Assembly (NCBI GenBank): GCA_018136815.1
Contig: CM030934.1
Coordinates: 6,083,087-6,147,086, forward strand
Reading direction: 5' to 3'
Length of the DNA: 64,000 nucleotides
Origin: Isochrysis galbana
Taxonomy: Eukaryota; Haptophyta; Isochrysidales; Isochrysidaceae
Part shown: positions 1-9,904 of the stretch, piece after piece
Numbering within the stretch: the stretch's first letter is position 1
Layout of the letters: every line of letters starts with the position of its first letter
Made by a program: the position numbers and the translations under genes
The notes under the pieces: generated by a model
What the model was told of the DNA's origin: nothing
The model's database searches: none
Seen by the model: only the letters and a program-made list of their open reading frames with translations

Positions 1-58
1 TCTCGCTGACTCTCGCTCGCCCTCTTCCTCTCTCTATCTTCTCAACCACCGCCCACCA

Positions 59-1591
59 ATGTGGCTCACCTTCACCGGCGCGCCAGCACTCCTCCCAGCT
101 GAGGCGCAACTCGTGCGCACGCTAGGCGGCTGGCGCCAAGCGCAGCACAGCACTGTGCAGGGTGCCACTGGGCCGCCGCCGCGCTTCTTCACGCAGAAAC
201 TCGACCACTTCCGCCCCGAAGAGCAGAGGACGTGGCAGCAGGCCTTCTTCGTCAATAGTACCCACTGGAAGGGCGATGGCCCCGTGTTTCTGTGCGTCGG
301 AGGCGAGGGGCCTCCACTCACAGGCGCGGCAGTGTTTTCTTCGGTCCACTGTAACATTGCGGTCGAGCATCTGGAGGAATTTGGTGCTCTTATGTTTGCG
401 ATTGAGCACAGATACTATGGCTGCCACAACATGTCCGCCTGCCCCTACGCAGCAACAGATGCGAAGCCTCTGAAGTGGCTTTCGTCGAGGCAAGCTCTGG
501 CAGACATTGCTGCTTTCCACAAGTATGCCACCATTGAGTTCACACTCCCGCCCAAGACGATGTGGGTCACATTTGGTGGGTCATATCCTGGCATGCTCGC
601 ATCCTGGGCGCGACTCCTATACCCAGAACGTATTTATGCATCGATCTCGTCTTCGGCACCGGTGCATGCCAAACTGGATATGCCCGAGTACAACGACTTG
701 GTTGCTCGTGCCTACTCGCTGCCTTCAGTTGGCGGCTCTGCCTCGTGCCGGGAGATGATCGCCGCTGGTCACGCGGTAATCGGCCAGATGATGAGCACGC
801 CAGTTGGGCGTAGTGTTTTGGCCTCGAAATTCGCCACGTTGCGTGGCCTTGGCCCCGAATGGCTTGAGAGCCGCGAGCACCAGGCGAGGTTCGCTGGTGA
901 TGGAGTTGCTGCGTTCCCTGCTCAATCGAACGACCCATCATGCGAGCAACCTGCCTGTAGTGTCGGCAAGATTTGCTCTCTGCTTTCCGCAGCGCCAGGC
1001 TCGCCTGTCGATAAGCTCGCTGTCCTGACTGCGACCCAGATGGGGGCGGGGTTGATTCAACCTCATGCCAACAGGGCTGCACTGACGGAGGAGAAGCTGC
1101 TGAACATGAGGTTGACATCGATAAATCGATCCTCAACCTTTGCAAACGCGCCCCTCGACTATTGGGGCTACCAGACATGCACCGAGTTTGGCTTTTATCA
1201 GACGTGTGAGGTGGGGTCGGGCTGTTTCTTTACGCAGGGGCTGGTGGACCTTAACTCCTCCATCCAATTCTGCAACAGCCAGTTTGGCATTGCCCGTGAG
1301 GCCATCGAAGAGGCCATTGAACGATCCAACACCTTTTATGGCGGGCTGCGACCTGACATCCGATTCGGCCCCAAGGCAGCTTCACGCATTCTCTACGTCA
1401 ACGGTGACGTCGACCCGTGGTCGGCGCTCGCGATCCTCGAATCTCACAATCCTCGATCGCTGCCAGCAATCGGTAACGTCTCAGGCGCCTCCCACCACTT
1501 CTGGACCCATCCAAGCAAACCTACTGACCAAAAGACAGTCATCGAGGCGCGAGGCGCCATTGTCTCTCAATTGCACAAATGGCTCGGCTGA
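59..1591 (+). CDS. Serine peptidase family S28 (Pro-X carboxypeptidase / PRSS16-like)
   Basis: Predicted secreted or lysosomal serine exopeptidase that cleaves next to proline, 510 residues and intronless. The family opening motif QKLDHF lies at residues 46-51. The nucleophile box GGSYPGML gives Ser175; the acid is in NGDVDPW (Asp452) and the base in SGASHHF (His479 or 480). These fall in the order and spacing expected of the S28 alpha/beta hydrolase. Length matches the usual 450-520 residues. Several NxS/T sites and many Cys fit a secretory protein. The ATG follows a 58-base pyrimidine-rich leader at the window edge; the N-terminus is only weakly signal-peptide-like, so an upstream exon outside the window cannot be excluded. 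The mature start is therefore less sure than the identity. Confidence 0.9.
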   Translation: MWLTFTGAPALLPAEAQLVRTLGGWRQAQHSTVQGATGPPPRFFTQKLDHFRPEEQRTWQQAFFVNSTHWKGDGPVFLCVGGEGPPLTGAAVFSSVHCNIAVEHLEEFGALMFAIEHRYYGCHNMSACPYAATDAKPLKWLSSRQALADIAAFHKYATIEFTLPPKTMWVTFGGSYPGMLASWARLLYPERIYASISSSAPVHAKLDMPEYNDLVARAYSLPSVGGSASCREMIAAGHAVIGQMMSTPVGRSVLASKFATLRGLGPEWLESREHQARFAGDGVAAFPAQSNDPSCEQPACSVGKICSLLSAAPGSPVDKLAVLTATQMGAGLIQPHANRAALTEEKLLNMRLTSINRSSTFANAPLDYWGYQTCTEFGFYQTCEVGSGCFFTQGLVDLNSSIQFCNSQFGIAREAIEEAIERSNTFYGGLRPDIRFGPKAASRILYVNGDVDPWSALAILESHNPRSLPAIGNVSGASHHFWTHPSKPTDQKTVIEARGAIVSQLHKWLG

Positions 1592-2384
1592 TGGTCAGCG
1601 GGGTACTTCTGCGCCGGCATGAAGTGGTATAGATGCGCGTGTTGAGAGCATCATCTTGCATTAGCAATCCACATGGAGATCTAGAAGAAAATGGCCAAAT
1701 CTTGCGGCCGGAGGAAGATCGCTACTCCTGAAATTCTCCTCGGGACATAGTCTTCCAGAATTGGTTTTTCTCCCTGTCTCCCTCCAGCTGCTGCAATGTC
1801 TCAAGGTGAAGAGGAGCGTCCACATTAGTCATTGCTTCAGGATCATAAAAATGTATTTCTATCTCTTGTGCCCCCGCTCCCTCTTGCCCCCCTCCGCCAT
1901 CTTCAGCCTCTTTTTCAAGCAATTACAATTGCTACGCCTCGCAATCGCCATAGTAGTATATAAAATAATTAATGTTATATCCTAGCCAACCCCACTAGCT
2001 AAATGGACACAACTTTCCCGTCCCGGAATCCCGCCATGCCTGACGAGCCAGGTGTCCGAGTGCTACCGGGGGGAGGGGGCGGGGCCCCCTCCCCCCGATA
2101 TTCGTCCTCCCCCCGCAGTGCATGCACATGCACCGACCCCGCGCACCCCAGGACGTCCTCTCCTCGAGTCCACGCTGGGGGAAAACCCCTTTCGGGTGAA
2201 AGCAACGCAGGGAGGGGGGGCACTCATGAATAGGAGCCCAGAAACGCTAATCTCTCCTCGCAAGAGCGAGTGGCCGCGGCGAGCCGCGGCCCTTCCCTCC
2301 TGGTTCTGGCGCCCCCGTCTTCTCTTACCCAAACGGGGCGAGAAGACACGTAAACGCCGGAGGGGAGAGCTGCCACTCCCCCCT
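1592..2384. other. Intergenic, 3' flank of the S28 gene
   Basis: No gene is supported. The first 400 bases are AT-richer and T-rich, consistent with a 3' UTR. The repeat I call J lies at about 2095-2215, and GC-rich low-complexity sequence follows. Confidence 0.5.
2095..2215 (+). repeat. Repeat family J, copy 1
   Basis: About 110 bases running from a GCAGTGCATGCACATGC segment through CACCCCAGGACGTCCTCTCC to the CGGGTGAAAGCAACGC end. A diverged reverse-complement copy lies at about 14393-14480, next to the LINE 3' fragment there. Confidence 0.6.
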
Positions 2385-2841
2385 CCCCTCCCTCTTCCCT
2401 TTTCCTCCTCTCTTCCCTGCGGCGGGGGCCCATGGCGCGCGCCTGCGGCCCCTCTTCAGGTCCCCAGGAGGCCAGCAGGGGCCTGGGAGCGCAGCTCAGG
2501 GGGCAGGTGAGGCTGGGGCATGACCCTGGCCCCTCCTGCCTCTCCATCGCTGGCTCTCGAGCCCCTGCCAGTCGACTGGAGCTGGCTGGGGGGTCCTGAT
2601 CAGGGGGGGCCAGGGGGAGGAGGGGCTGGTCAGAGGGATGGGCTGGCCACGACAGGCCAGGGCGGGCGAATCAGGCGTGCCTGTGGGGAGAGGGATGGGT
2701 CAGCATGGCAGTGTGCTCCTGGCAAGCCATCAGGCATGCCAGGAGAGTGGGTGGTTCCTCCCCCATGGCGGGGGAGGAGTGGAGAGAGGGGGGGGCTCGT
2801 GCCCCGCCATGGGTGAACCAAGTATAAACTTAGTTGCCATA
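2385..2841 (+). repeat. Repeat family A, longest copy
   Basis: A GC-rich dispersed repeat of about 450 bases. It ends in a conserved block (CCTCCCCCATGGC, then GGCTCGTGCCCC) and an AT-rich near-palindrome, AAGTATAAACTTAGTT. Other copies: 9343-9470 (+), 13661-13920 (-), 46190-46530 (-), 52514-52620 (-), 62481-62560 (-), with variants at 28380-28515, 29960-30395 and 56980-57042. Open frames inside it differ between copies, so I treat it as non-coding. Confidence 0.75.
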
Positions 2842-2968
2842 GTAGTATATTGTAGCTATAGGTGCAAGACGGCGAAGAGGGCCGGGAGGAGGGCAATTTG
2901 TGACAAGCCTCTCGCCCTCCACGTGAGCTCGAACTTAGGCGCCGCCTCTAACCTCTTGCCTGTGGAGA

Positions 2969-3140
2969 AAGCTATTGTTATAGTTTTAGCGATGGAGCGC
3001 ACGCCGCCGACGGCTCCCCGCCTCCTCCCAATCCCCCGTAGCCACGTAGCCACGACTCCCCAACGGGGCAGGCCCAAGGCCCAAGCCGCCGGAGCCGAAG
3101 CGCGCGCAGGCCGCTGCCTCCGCCGATCGCGACGTCGGCA
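2969..3140 (+). repeat. Repeat family H, copy 1
   Basis: Starts with an AT-rich terminus (GCTATTGTTATAGTTTTAGC) followed by GATGGAGCGCAC and a GC-rich body. The body matches 13490-13650 in reverse orientation. Short terminus-only copies lie at 34368-34415, 56925-56975 and 61935-61990, several built on the palindrome CTATCGTTTTAACGATAG. Confidence 0.6.
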
Positions 3141-3214
3141 TGAGGTCGCGTTCCGGCTCGAAAGAGGACCACGTGGACGTTTTGTTTTCACGTATCGTCT
3201 ATGAGTATGATTAG

Positions 3215-3467
3215 AAACACGCTCGTCGATGGGCTGGTCGTGACTGGCGGTCGGCTGGCCGTGGCTGTAGACGCGTAGCTCGGCCGTGGCCGCCGCCTCG
3301 GCGCGCGCCTTGTCGGCCCCCTTGGCCGCGTCCTGCGCCTCGTGCGCCTTGGCCACCTTGCGAGCGAGCTGCTCGAGCCGATCGTCGACGACAACGTGGA
3401 CAGGCGCCTGTATGACCGGCTCTGCCTCGAAGTCTTTGGCAACGCACCCGTCCACTTGAGCCGCCAC
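3215..3467 (-). pseudogene. Possible exon remnant, Ala/Glu/Lys-rich
   Basis: About 85 codons with high third-position GC and a charged, helix-forming composition (DDRLEQLARKVAKAHEAQDA). No start codon or splice context was identified and the downstream frame becomes repeat-like. The plus strand of the same stretch is also open with good codon composition, so the strand is uncertain. Unrecognised; possibly a fragment of a coiled-coil protein gene. Confidence 0.2.
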
Positions 3468-3599
3468 GACGCCTTCTGGTGGCGATCAGACACGGCCACG
3501 TTTAATATTATAAGACTACCCGTTTGTAGTTAATATCATTCAGAAAGATGTAAGATGCGCCGCCAAGTTCAGTTTTCGGTGGTGACGTCGCCCACCTCG

Positions 3600-3775
3600 C
3601 AAAGGGGGATTATACTCGTAGATCATAGGGGATTATACTCGTAGAGACCGGCGCCGCGCCCCCAAGCTTGCAGACCACTTGTAAAGAGGGCCCAAACTTG
3701 TGAGCACCTCAAGCATCCACCCAAACTTGCAATACAATTTGTACAAGTATTGCCCTGGCCCTAAACAAAGCACGT
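3600..3775 (+). repeat. Repeat family D, copy 1
   Basis: Carries a doubled GGGGATTATACTCGTAG motif, then GCCCAAACTTGTGA and GTATTGxCCTGGxCCTA. The second copy, about 75-80% identical by eye, is at 53885-54065 in the same orientation. Confidence 0.6.
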
Positions 3776-3879
3776 CACGCGTCACGCGTCACGCCTCTTC
3801 AATCGCATCGAGCGGATGGAGCCTACGTGCGATAAGCGACCTCAACTTCTAGCTTACGGCGCATGGGGATTGGACGCGC

Positions 3880-3975
3880 ACGCGATGAGGTTTATATACC
3901 CACTTCATGGGTCATGGGGACATTTGTAAAAAAACACTTAACCTTAACCTGAGGCCTGAGGTCGCAACCTCTCAC
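3880..3975 (+). repeat. Repeat family E, right-end fragment
   Basis: Shares TTATA-CC, CATGGGG, CATTTGTAAAAA and the terminal CCTGAGGTCGCAACCTCT with the right ends of the elements at 8449-8893 and 38120-38302. No left end was found. Confidence 0.5.
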
Positions 3976-4832
3976 CTTGCATCACAACGCTCGTATGCTG
4001 ATGCTGAAGCTGCCCAGCAAGGGCCCAAAGGGAAGATGCCTGTGTGCCACAACCAGCCATCTCTCAACCTCCCTTCCACCCCCCGCCGCCTTCGCGCAAG
4101 CGAGCCGACCTAGAGTCCGAGCCGGCACTGGCACTGACACAACACAACATTCATTTCGCAACCAACTCCCCCACCTCAAGATGAAGAGGAGACGACGCGC
4201 TCAACATGTTCGTTCCTTCTCAAGGTCTGGGTAGCTTGAGCTTCAGCTTAACATCTGTCGTTTCTTGGCTTGTAACGTTGATTCTTGTGGCGCCGCAGTA
4301 CACAGACTAAACAAGCACATGCACTCTGGCTTATAGCTGCTACAGCTTACAGAACCGGGGACGTACCATGAAGGGCACGGATGGATGCTTGACTCACAAA
4401 GACAACCAATCGCGATGATGTTGCTGCTGGTGTCGTCTCTTCCAGATTCGTGCACGATACAGCACTGTGAAAGCCCCACTTGAAAGCTGGAACACTGACC
4501 CACACCATTCAAGGACGGTGATTATCACCTCATGCATCAATCTACTTAAAACTCAAGACTTACCGTGAAAGCAAGACGGGTGACGTATCGGCACCCCATC
4601 GCAAGTGGAGGACTATTTCACATGTTCTGGCTAAATGCTGCTGTTGGCCTGAGCATGGGGCCATTCGTCGCTCATAGCCGCCACTGGAGAAGGCAGCGTT
4701 CTACGCTTCTACTTGTTCATCGCTGTGAGCGCCCAAATGAGGCACATTTCACCATGGTGGCGAATCTGGAGACTGGACCTGCCGCCGGTCGGACCTTTGA
4801 GAGCTCATCCTGGTATGACTACGCGTGATAAC
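3976..4832. other. Intergenic, nothing recognised
   Basis: I see no gene, RNA or clear repeat. Open frames are short and lack splice or codon support. Confidence 0.4.
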
Positions 4833-5265
4833 TCATGGTGTCCTCGCGTCCGACTCTGGCGTGCCGATCTTCTTGACAGCAGCCTCGAGCGCCTGCTCCA
4901 GGCCAGGCGCAGTGTCAGACCAACCTTCGAAGGGCCCTGCCCAGCTGGGGCGGCGTTTCAGCTTGGAGGCGTCGCCGGGCTTCTCCGCCTCCGCGTGGAC
5001 GAGTGTCTCCGTCGCGTTTGCCATCGTGTAGTACGTCGCGCCTGCGAGCAGAGCAACTGCACCAGCGAGTGGTGCCTGCGCGCAGGGAGCGCATGAGTGA
5101 GGGGGCGGCAACGTGTGGTCACAGCCGAGCGTGTGGGGAAGGGAGGTTGCTCGTGAGCTTGCGGGCTGCGAATGCAAGGGCTAAGGAGGCGCGGAGCCGT
5201 TCTCCACTCACCCTATTCTCGGGCCGCCTGAGGATATCCATCATCTGCCGGCCGAGGCTGCCCAT
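4833..5265 (-). CDS. Small single-pass membrane protein, two exons (98 aa)
   Basis: Exon 1 is 5265-5212 (18 codons from ATG, starting MGSLGRQMMDILRR). The donor GTGAGT follows at once. A 136-base intron ends in CGCAG, and exon 2 is 5075-4833 in frame, giving 98 residues. Residues 19-33 (APLAGAVALLAGATYY) form a likely membrane helix, followed by a charged Lys/Glu-rich tail ending in SDARTP. The short basic amphipathic N-terminus would suit a mitochondrial or plastid inner-membrane subunit, but that is inference; I do not recognise the family. Both splice sites, frame and ATG agree, which makes this better supported than its size suggests. Confidence 0.6.
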
Positions 5266-5329
5266 CTCTTCTCCCTCCCTCTGATGCGTACGCGCCTGTG
5301 AGCGATCGGGGGCAGCGGGATGTGGAGTG

Positions 5330-5560
5330 GACGGACGGGGGGGGGGGTAGGTAGCAAGGGGGGGGGGGGGGGAGGGGGGAAGAAAGAAGAGAGAGGCTGG
5401 GGGGGGGAGGGGGGGGGTTGGGGGAAGGCTGATTGCGAGGGGGAGGGGGGGAGGGGGGGGGCGGGGCGGCGGGGGGGGGCAAGATTCGTCGCACTCGATC
5501 CGGCTGAGCCTTCGGCTAGAATCTTGCTGAGAGAGAGAGAGAGAGAGATCCGAGAGCTCC
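5330..5560. repeat. G-rich homopurine tract with (GA)n
   Basis: About 150 bases of almost uninterrupted G with occasional A/T, ending in a GA microsatellite near 5530-5550. It lies just upstream of the small membrane-protein gene on the minus strand, so it reads as a pyrimidine tract on the coding strand. Confidence 0.8.
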
Positions 5561-5639
5561 GCCGATACGGGATCCCTGGGAAGGGTCTAGCGGTCAATAC
5601 AATATCAATCAATACTAAGGCATGGAACATGTTTGTAAG

Positions 5640-5740
5640 ATACCTAGATATCTACTATATAGTCTCGCATTTTCACTATCTACATGTACCTAGATGGCAG
5701 CCGGACATTATCTACATGTACCTAGCTAGATGGCAATTTC
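5640..5740. repeat. Degenerate TATCTACATGTACCTAGATGG repeats
   Basis: Two to three copies of a unit near TATCTACATGTACCTAG. The same motif family recurs at 6310-6465, on the other side of the hAT fragment. Confidence 0.6.
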
Positions 5741-5926
5741 CACTTGGCTCAATCACACCCAGATATTAGGCACGAGGAGCGCGCGCGCGGGCGCGGTGCG
5801 GAACGACGGACCACGGAACAGCGAGCACAGGGAGACCAGCCCAAGGAGGACAGATGACGAGTGCACCTACGCGCCATCTCTCTCACACTCACACACTCAC
5901 TACACACTCACACTATTCATAATTGG

Positions 5927-6157
5927 TCATTGGTAATTGGCTGCATCAAGCAGAGCATGCTTTAGGGTTTCGTCGACTTGCGAGGCCTTCAGGGCATCGT
6001 GAAGTTTGCCTGCCTTGGAGAACATGCGCGCTGCGCCCGCCGAGCTAGCCGGCCGTCCGAGGTACTGCCGCGCCATCTTGGCTAGCGTTGGCAAGCCCTC
6101 AGGCCGGCCGATGGTCACATCCGCTGGCGAGTGGTGATCGCGGGCGCTCTCCACCAC
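5927..6157 (-). mobile_element. hAT-family DNA transposase, C-terminal dimerisation fragment
   Basis: A 76-codon open stretch carrying the hAT C-terminal dimerisation signature: LPTLAKMARQYLG, then PASSAGAARMFSKAGK, then a leucine-rich end. It matches the usual pattern of L..LA..YL..PA.S....R.FS.AG. The catalytic DDE region, BED finger and terminal inverted repeats are not visible nearby, so this is a tail-only remnant. Related AT-rich TCTAGATGG repeats flank it on both sides and may be remains of the element ends. It could also be an exon of a domesticated hAT protein. Confidence 0.7.
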
Positions 6158-6309
6158 GCCTTAACACATCCAGGTCCAAGTTGCTATCTTCTATCTTGCG
6201 GTACGGCTGCCGCATGGCGGCCGACATTCGGTTGGCTCGGGGGGGGGGGGGGGGACGCGGCGGGGGCGGGGGCGGGGGGCGGGAGGCGCAACGACCGTAT
6301 AAGTCCGGT

Positions 6310-6465
6310 GCATACTACAAATATATCGAGAAGATATCTAGGTATCTAGACTATCTAGGTATCTAGCGGCCAAAACCACCATCTAGATGTATCTAGATGG
6401 CTGTGAAGCACTATCTACTGTATCTAGATGGCTGAAAATGACTATCTACTTGCATCTAGATGGTG
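6310..6465. repeat. Degenerate TATCTAGATGG tandem repeats
   Basis: Repeated ATCTAGATGG and GGTATCTAG units, preceded by a G-run at 6240-6285. Similar to 5640-5740. Confidence 0.7.
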
Positions 6466-7421
6466 CCGGTGGGGGGGTGTTCCATGCCTCAATCAATACT
6501 ACCCCTCGTTCCTCGTTGCCAAAAGTTTGACGTTCTATTTTTGGGAAGTGCCGGCAGGACTCCCGCTTTCATCGGGCTGATCCGACACGTCTGGCCTAGC
6601 CACTATGCGGGCTGCCACAGGGCTCCCACAGGTGAGACAGAACCGCAGGCACACTGCCCTGCTAGCGTTGCTCCGTCGCACACGCGTCGTTCTCACACGA
6701 CCGTCGCAGCACGTGGAGCGGGCCCAAAACGGCTGTACAAAAGTCTGACAGTAGCGCGAGGCAAGAGGAGTAGGGGCTCTGGTGGACCGGGAGGGAGAGG
6801 GAGTCGCGAGGCCATGGTGGCACATTATCTTGGACCACTGCCGGACCACTGCCGTGGCCGGTGAGCAGTTCTCGACGCCCTCGCCCACCGCCCACCATCC
6901 CTCTGCTGAGCTGCCTCTGTTCCTTCGTCTCCCACTCACTCACTGTAGGGAGCGCTCATACACTTACTTCACGAGATGGCGCGACATGTGTGTAGCGCGG
7001 GGCGCTCGCCGCCGGTGTACATCTGCTCTCAGTATCAGGTGCGTGCCCGCTGTGCCGATTAATGTGGGACAAACTTCATGGTTGGCATCATATCAACACT
7101 CCACACAACCTCTCACTCCCACGAAAGCGCAATCGTGCATTCCTCACCCATCACAGCCCGCGAGGGACACAACAGCATGAGTCCAGCAACACTGCACACG
7201 TGCGGCCGGCTGCACATCGCACTCACACGTATAGGGCTGCACTTTTAGCTGCATTGCCGCCCACCACGAGCCCGCTGCTACGTGCACTGGCCTCACGCCT
7301 TCACTCTTGCACCACGCAGTACGCACTGTAGATGACTCATCGCTCACACCGCCCTCCCACACCACCTCGGTCAGGCAGCGGGAGCGGCGCTGGTGGCTTC
7401 GCCGTCATCGGGAAACATGTA
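6466..7421. other. Intergenic, nothing recognised
   Basis: No gene, RNA or repeat family could be supported on either strand. Confidence 0.4.
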
Positions 7422-7569
7422 CTAGTAGTTCAGCAAGTCCTTGTTGAGCCACGACTTCTTGATCTCGAATTGCAACTCCACAGGTTCGCCCGCGTCGTCC
7501 ACCGCCTCCTCGATATTCTCCCCGTATATTATCTTGTAGCGCAACATCAGCTGAGCCTGCGCCCGAATC
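7422..7569 (-). pseudogene. Orphan terminal exon, unknown protein
   Basis: On the minus strand a good acceptor (CCGCCAACAG) precedes 49 codons that end in TAG: ...AQLMLRYKIIYGENIEEA...ELQFEIKKSWLNKDLLNY. The composition is clearly protein-like and third-position GC is fairly high. About 100 bases upstream lies a family F repeat (7669-7725), and no upstream exon could be joined, so the gene may have been cut by that insertion or by rearrangement. The beta-rich ending resembles adaptor ear or arrestin-type folds only vaguely; I do not assign a family. Confidence 0.35.
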
Positions 7570-7668
7570 CTGTTGGCGGAGGGGCTGAGAGTCCCGGAGG
7601 AGCGGGGAAGGGAGCGGAACGCCAGACTTTACCAATGTCAGATTTTTGGCAACGAGGGGTAGGGCGGT

Positions 7669-7725
7669 CAAACATGGCTTTTAACTTCTAAGGGCTAAGG
7701 GTGAAAATTCACCAAGTCACACAAG
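7669..7725 (-). repeat. Repeat family F, terminal fragment
   Basis: Contains GGGCGGTCAAAC and CTTTTAACTTCTAAGGG, the reverse complement of the ends at 31640-31670 and 41985-42025. Another fragment lies at 22070-22120 (-). Confidence 0.55.
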
Positions 7726-8448
7726 GCAAGAGTGAGGTTTTATCACGAGATCTTACGGTATGCTACTGGTAATGGGTATACTAGATACTAGACAGAAAGA
7801 ATCTAATGACTAATGAGAAATATGCACATTTTTCGGCGCCATTTCAACACAGAGACCCGAAAACGTTTTCGCGCTCGTGCGAAATTGACGTCGAACGTCG
7901 ACCACGAAAGAGCACCGAAGGTGGAGGGTGGAGGTGGCACTGTGCACTGTGCACTGTGCGACGTGCGACGCGCGCCTGCGTTCCCCGGGAACGGTCACCC
8001 TCGGGCATGCAGGCTAGAGCCCTGTGCTGGCGCACAGCGTCGCCTGCGCCCTCCACCTCGCACCTCGCCCCTGCTGGCATCTGTTGCCAGCCTCTCGCGC
8101 GCATGCAGTGCGCAGCTAGCCGTGAGCCGTCAAAATGACGGTGCTGCGCATGACGCATGACGGGCTGGCCCATCACGCGCTGCACCGCCTCAGCATGGCA
8201 AGAGGGGTTGCCTGCTGGCCTCCTGCCTCCTGGCCGCGCAGACGCTCGCCAGAGCGGCCACAGGCCGCTTGCGAGACTGGCGAGCGAGGCCAGCGACCAT
8301 CGCTGCGGCCGCCATCGGGCGCCGCCGCAGAAAAAAGAGATCAAATTGATTATAGTTTTGACAAAGTATATTCTTAGTAAATTTAAATTTAGTCTTCATT
8401 TCACTCCTAGACCAAGACACATATGAGTAACATATGAATATGAGCACA
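7726..8448. other. Intergenic, nothing recognised
   Basis: Holds a small tandem GTGCACTGTGC cluster near 7935-7960 and otherwise unique sequence. No supported gene. Confidence 0.4.
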
Positions 8449-8893
8449 AAGAGGGTGCAACTCGAGGTTCCCTTTTTTTGTCACGTCGACCGCCGCCAGC
8501 GCGAGCGGGCCGGGCGCCACGCCGCCCGCGTCGAGCGCGCTCACCGCCTCCGCGCGCGTGCCCGCAAGAGCCGCCGCATCGCGCGCGCCCGGGTCGACCG
8601 CCGCCAGCGCGAGCGGGCCGGGCGCCATCCCCGCGTCGAGCGCGCTCATCTCCTCCCGCCTATGGGACGTCTGCGCGCCTTCGTACGGTGGGGTGGGGTG
8701 CAACCACCTGCTTTGGTTTGGCTGAAGAGGAGCGAGGGCGCGGTGAAAGGGCGGGACTGGCTGCGATGTCCCCTTTTCTGCGGTCAAATCGCAAGTTTGT
8801 ACCTTAATAAGGGGGTCCTTCAAGTAGAACTTATACCGTCCACATGGGGGGCACTTGCAAAAAAAAAACCAAACCTGAGGTTGCACCCTCTAA
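8449..8893 (+). mobile_element. MITE-like element with terminal inverted repeats (family E)
   Basis: The left end AGAGGGTGCAACTCGAGGTT pairs with the right end AACCTGAGGTTGCACCCTCT, about 17 of 20 positions. Runs of T and A sit just inside each end. The 400-base interior has no transposase frame but holds a duplication of a 55-60 base GC-rich segment (near 8485 and 8592). No clear target-site duplication was found. A shorter degraded relative is at 38120-38302, and a right end at 3880-3975. Confidence 0.65.
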
Positions 8894-9342
8894 TACATGA
8901 CCACCGGCATGCCCAAATGCCAATGTTTCGGTAGCCAACCCGGCTAACCACATGGGGGTCTCGAACCATCGAGAGAAAAGAGAAAAGGAGGGGTTGCGTG
9001 AGACTTGAGGCGCTCGACGCTCGAAAAAACGAGGCTGTCCGCTATCCGCCTAGAGTACAGAGCGAACTCTTTCACTCTTTCAACGCGGCAGCCGGCGTGG
9101 ATCTTTTCGCGAAGAGCGGCTCAATTTCGACGGCGGCAGACGACAGACGGACGGGAAGGAGACGAGGGAGGACTGCGAGTGAAGTCCCCCTATGTTTATG
9201 ATTATGAGAGTGAGTGTGAGTTCCATTACTTGCTCCTAGACAATTAACAATCGCATTGACAAATACAACGATGGCAATGACAATGTAGCTCATTATGGTC
9301 TCCGGCTGGGGTTTATGATCTCCGGCTGAGGCTCGTTGGATG
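8894..9342. other. Intergenic, nothing recognised
   Basis: No gene or repeat family supported on either strand. Confidence 0.4.
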
Positions 9343-9470
9343 TCTGCTCCTGGCAAGCCATAAGGCATGCCAGGAGGATGGGTGGTTCCTCCCCCACGGC
9401 AGGGGAGGAGTGGAGAGGGGGAGGGCTCGTGCCGCCCCCATGGGCGAACTCAGAATAATCTTAGTTGCTG
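9343..9470 (+). repeat. Repeat family A, short copy
   Basis: Matches the terminal 130 bases of the 2385-2841 copy, including the CTCCTGGCAAGCCAT start and the GGGCTCGTGCCGCC block. The closing AT-rich near-palindrome is degraded. Confidence 0.7.
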
Positions 9471-9904
9471 TCGCTCTATCTACAAGGTGCCTCTTGAACT
9501 ACTGGTGCTAGGAGGACAAATACAGGCACTGCGCTTTACGTGCATCGCGCCCCCAACCGGCACCCCATCTGAGACACTGGTGCAAACCCAATGAAAGGGC
9601 AGCCATGGTCAACCACGCCATATTCCAAAAGAAGAGTTGACAGAGGGAGTCATGCGGCGGCGTGAGGTTGGGGGCGAGCAACGTACCTCACAAATGCACA
9701 ATGGGATATATTTCGGTCGCGCTACACACGCACGCTCGCCTCTTCGACGTGCTCCACTCCGACCTGCTCCTCTCCATTAGGTACTCCTCATCTCCCTGCA
9801 ACGCTCTTACCCTCTCACGATGGACCACCTGTGGATGTTTTTGAGGATGCTGCCCATTTCTTCGAGATCATGCTTGTCAATGGGACAGCACAAATAATGA
9901 CACC

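Noticed and set aside
2638-3204. 188-codon frame spanning repeat families A and H
   Set aside because: Crosses two dispersed repeats whose other copies do not keep the frame open.
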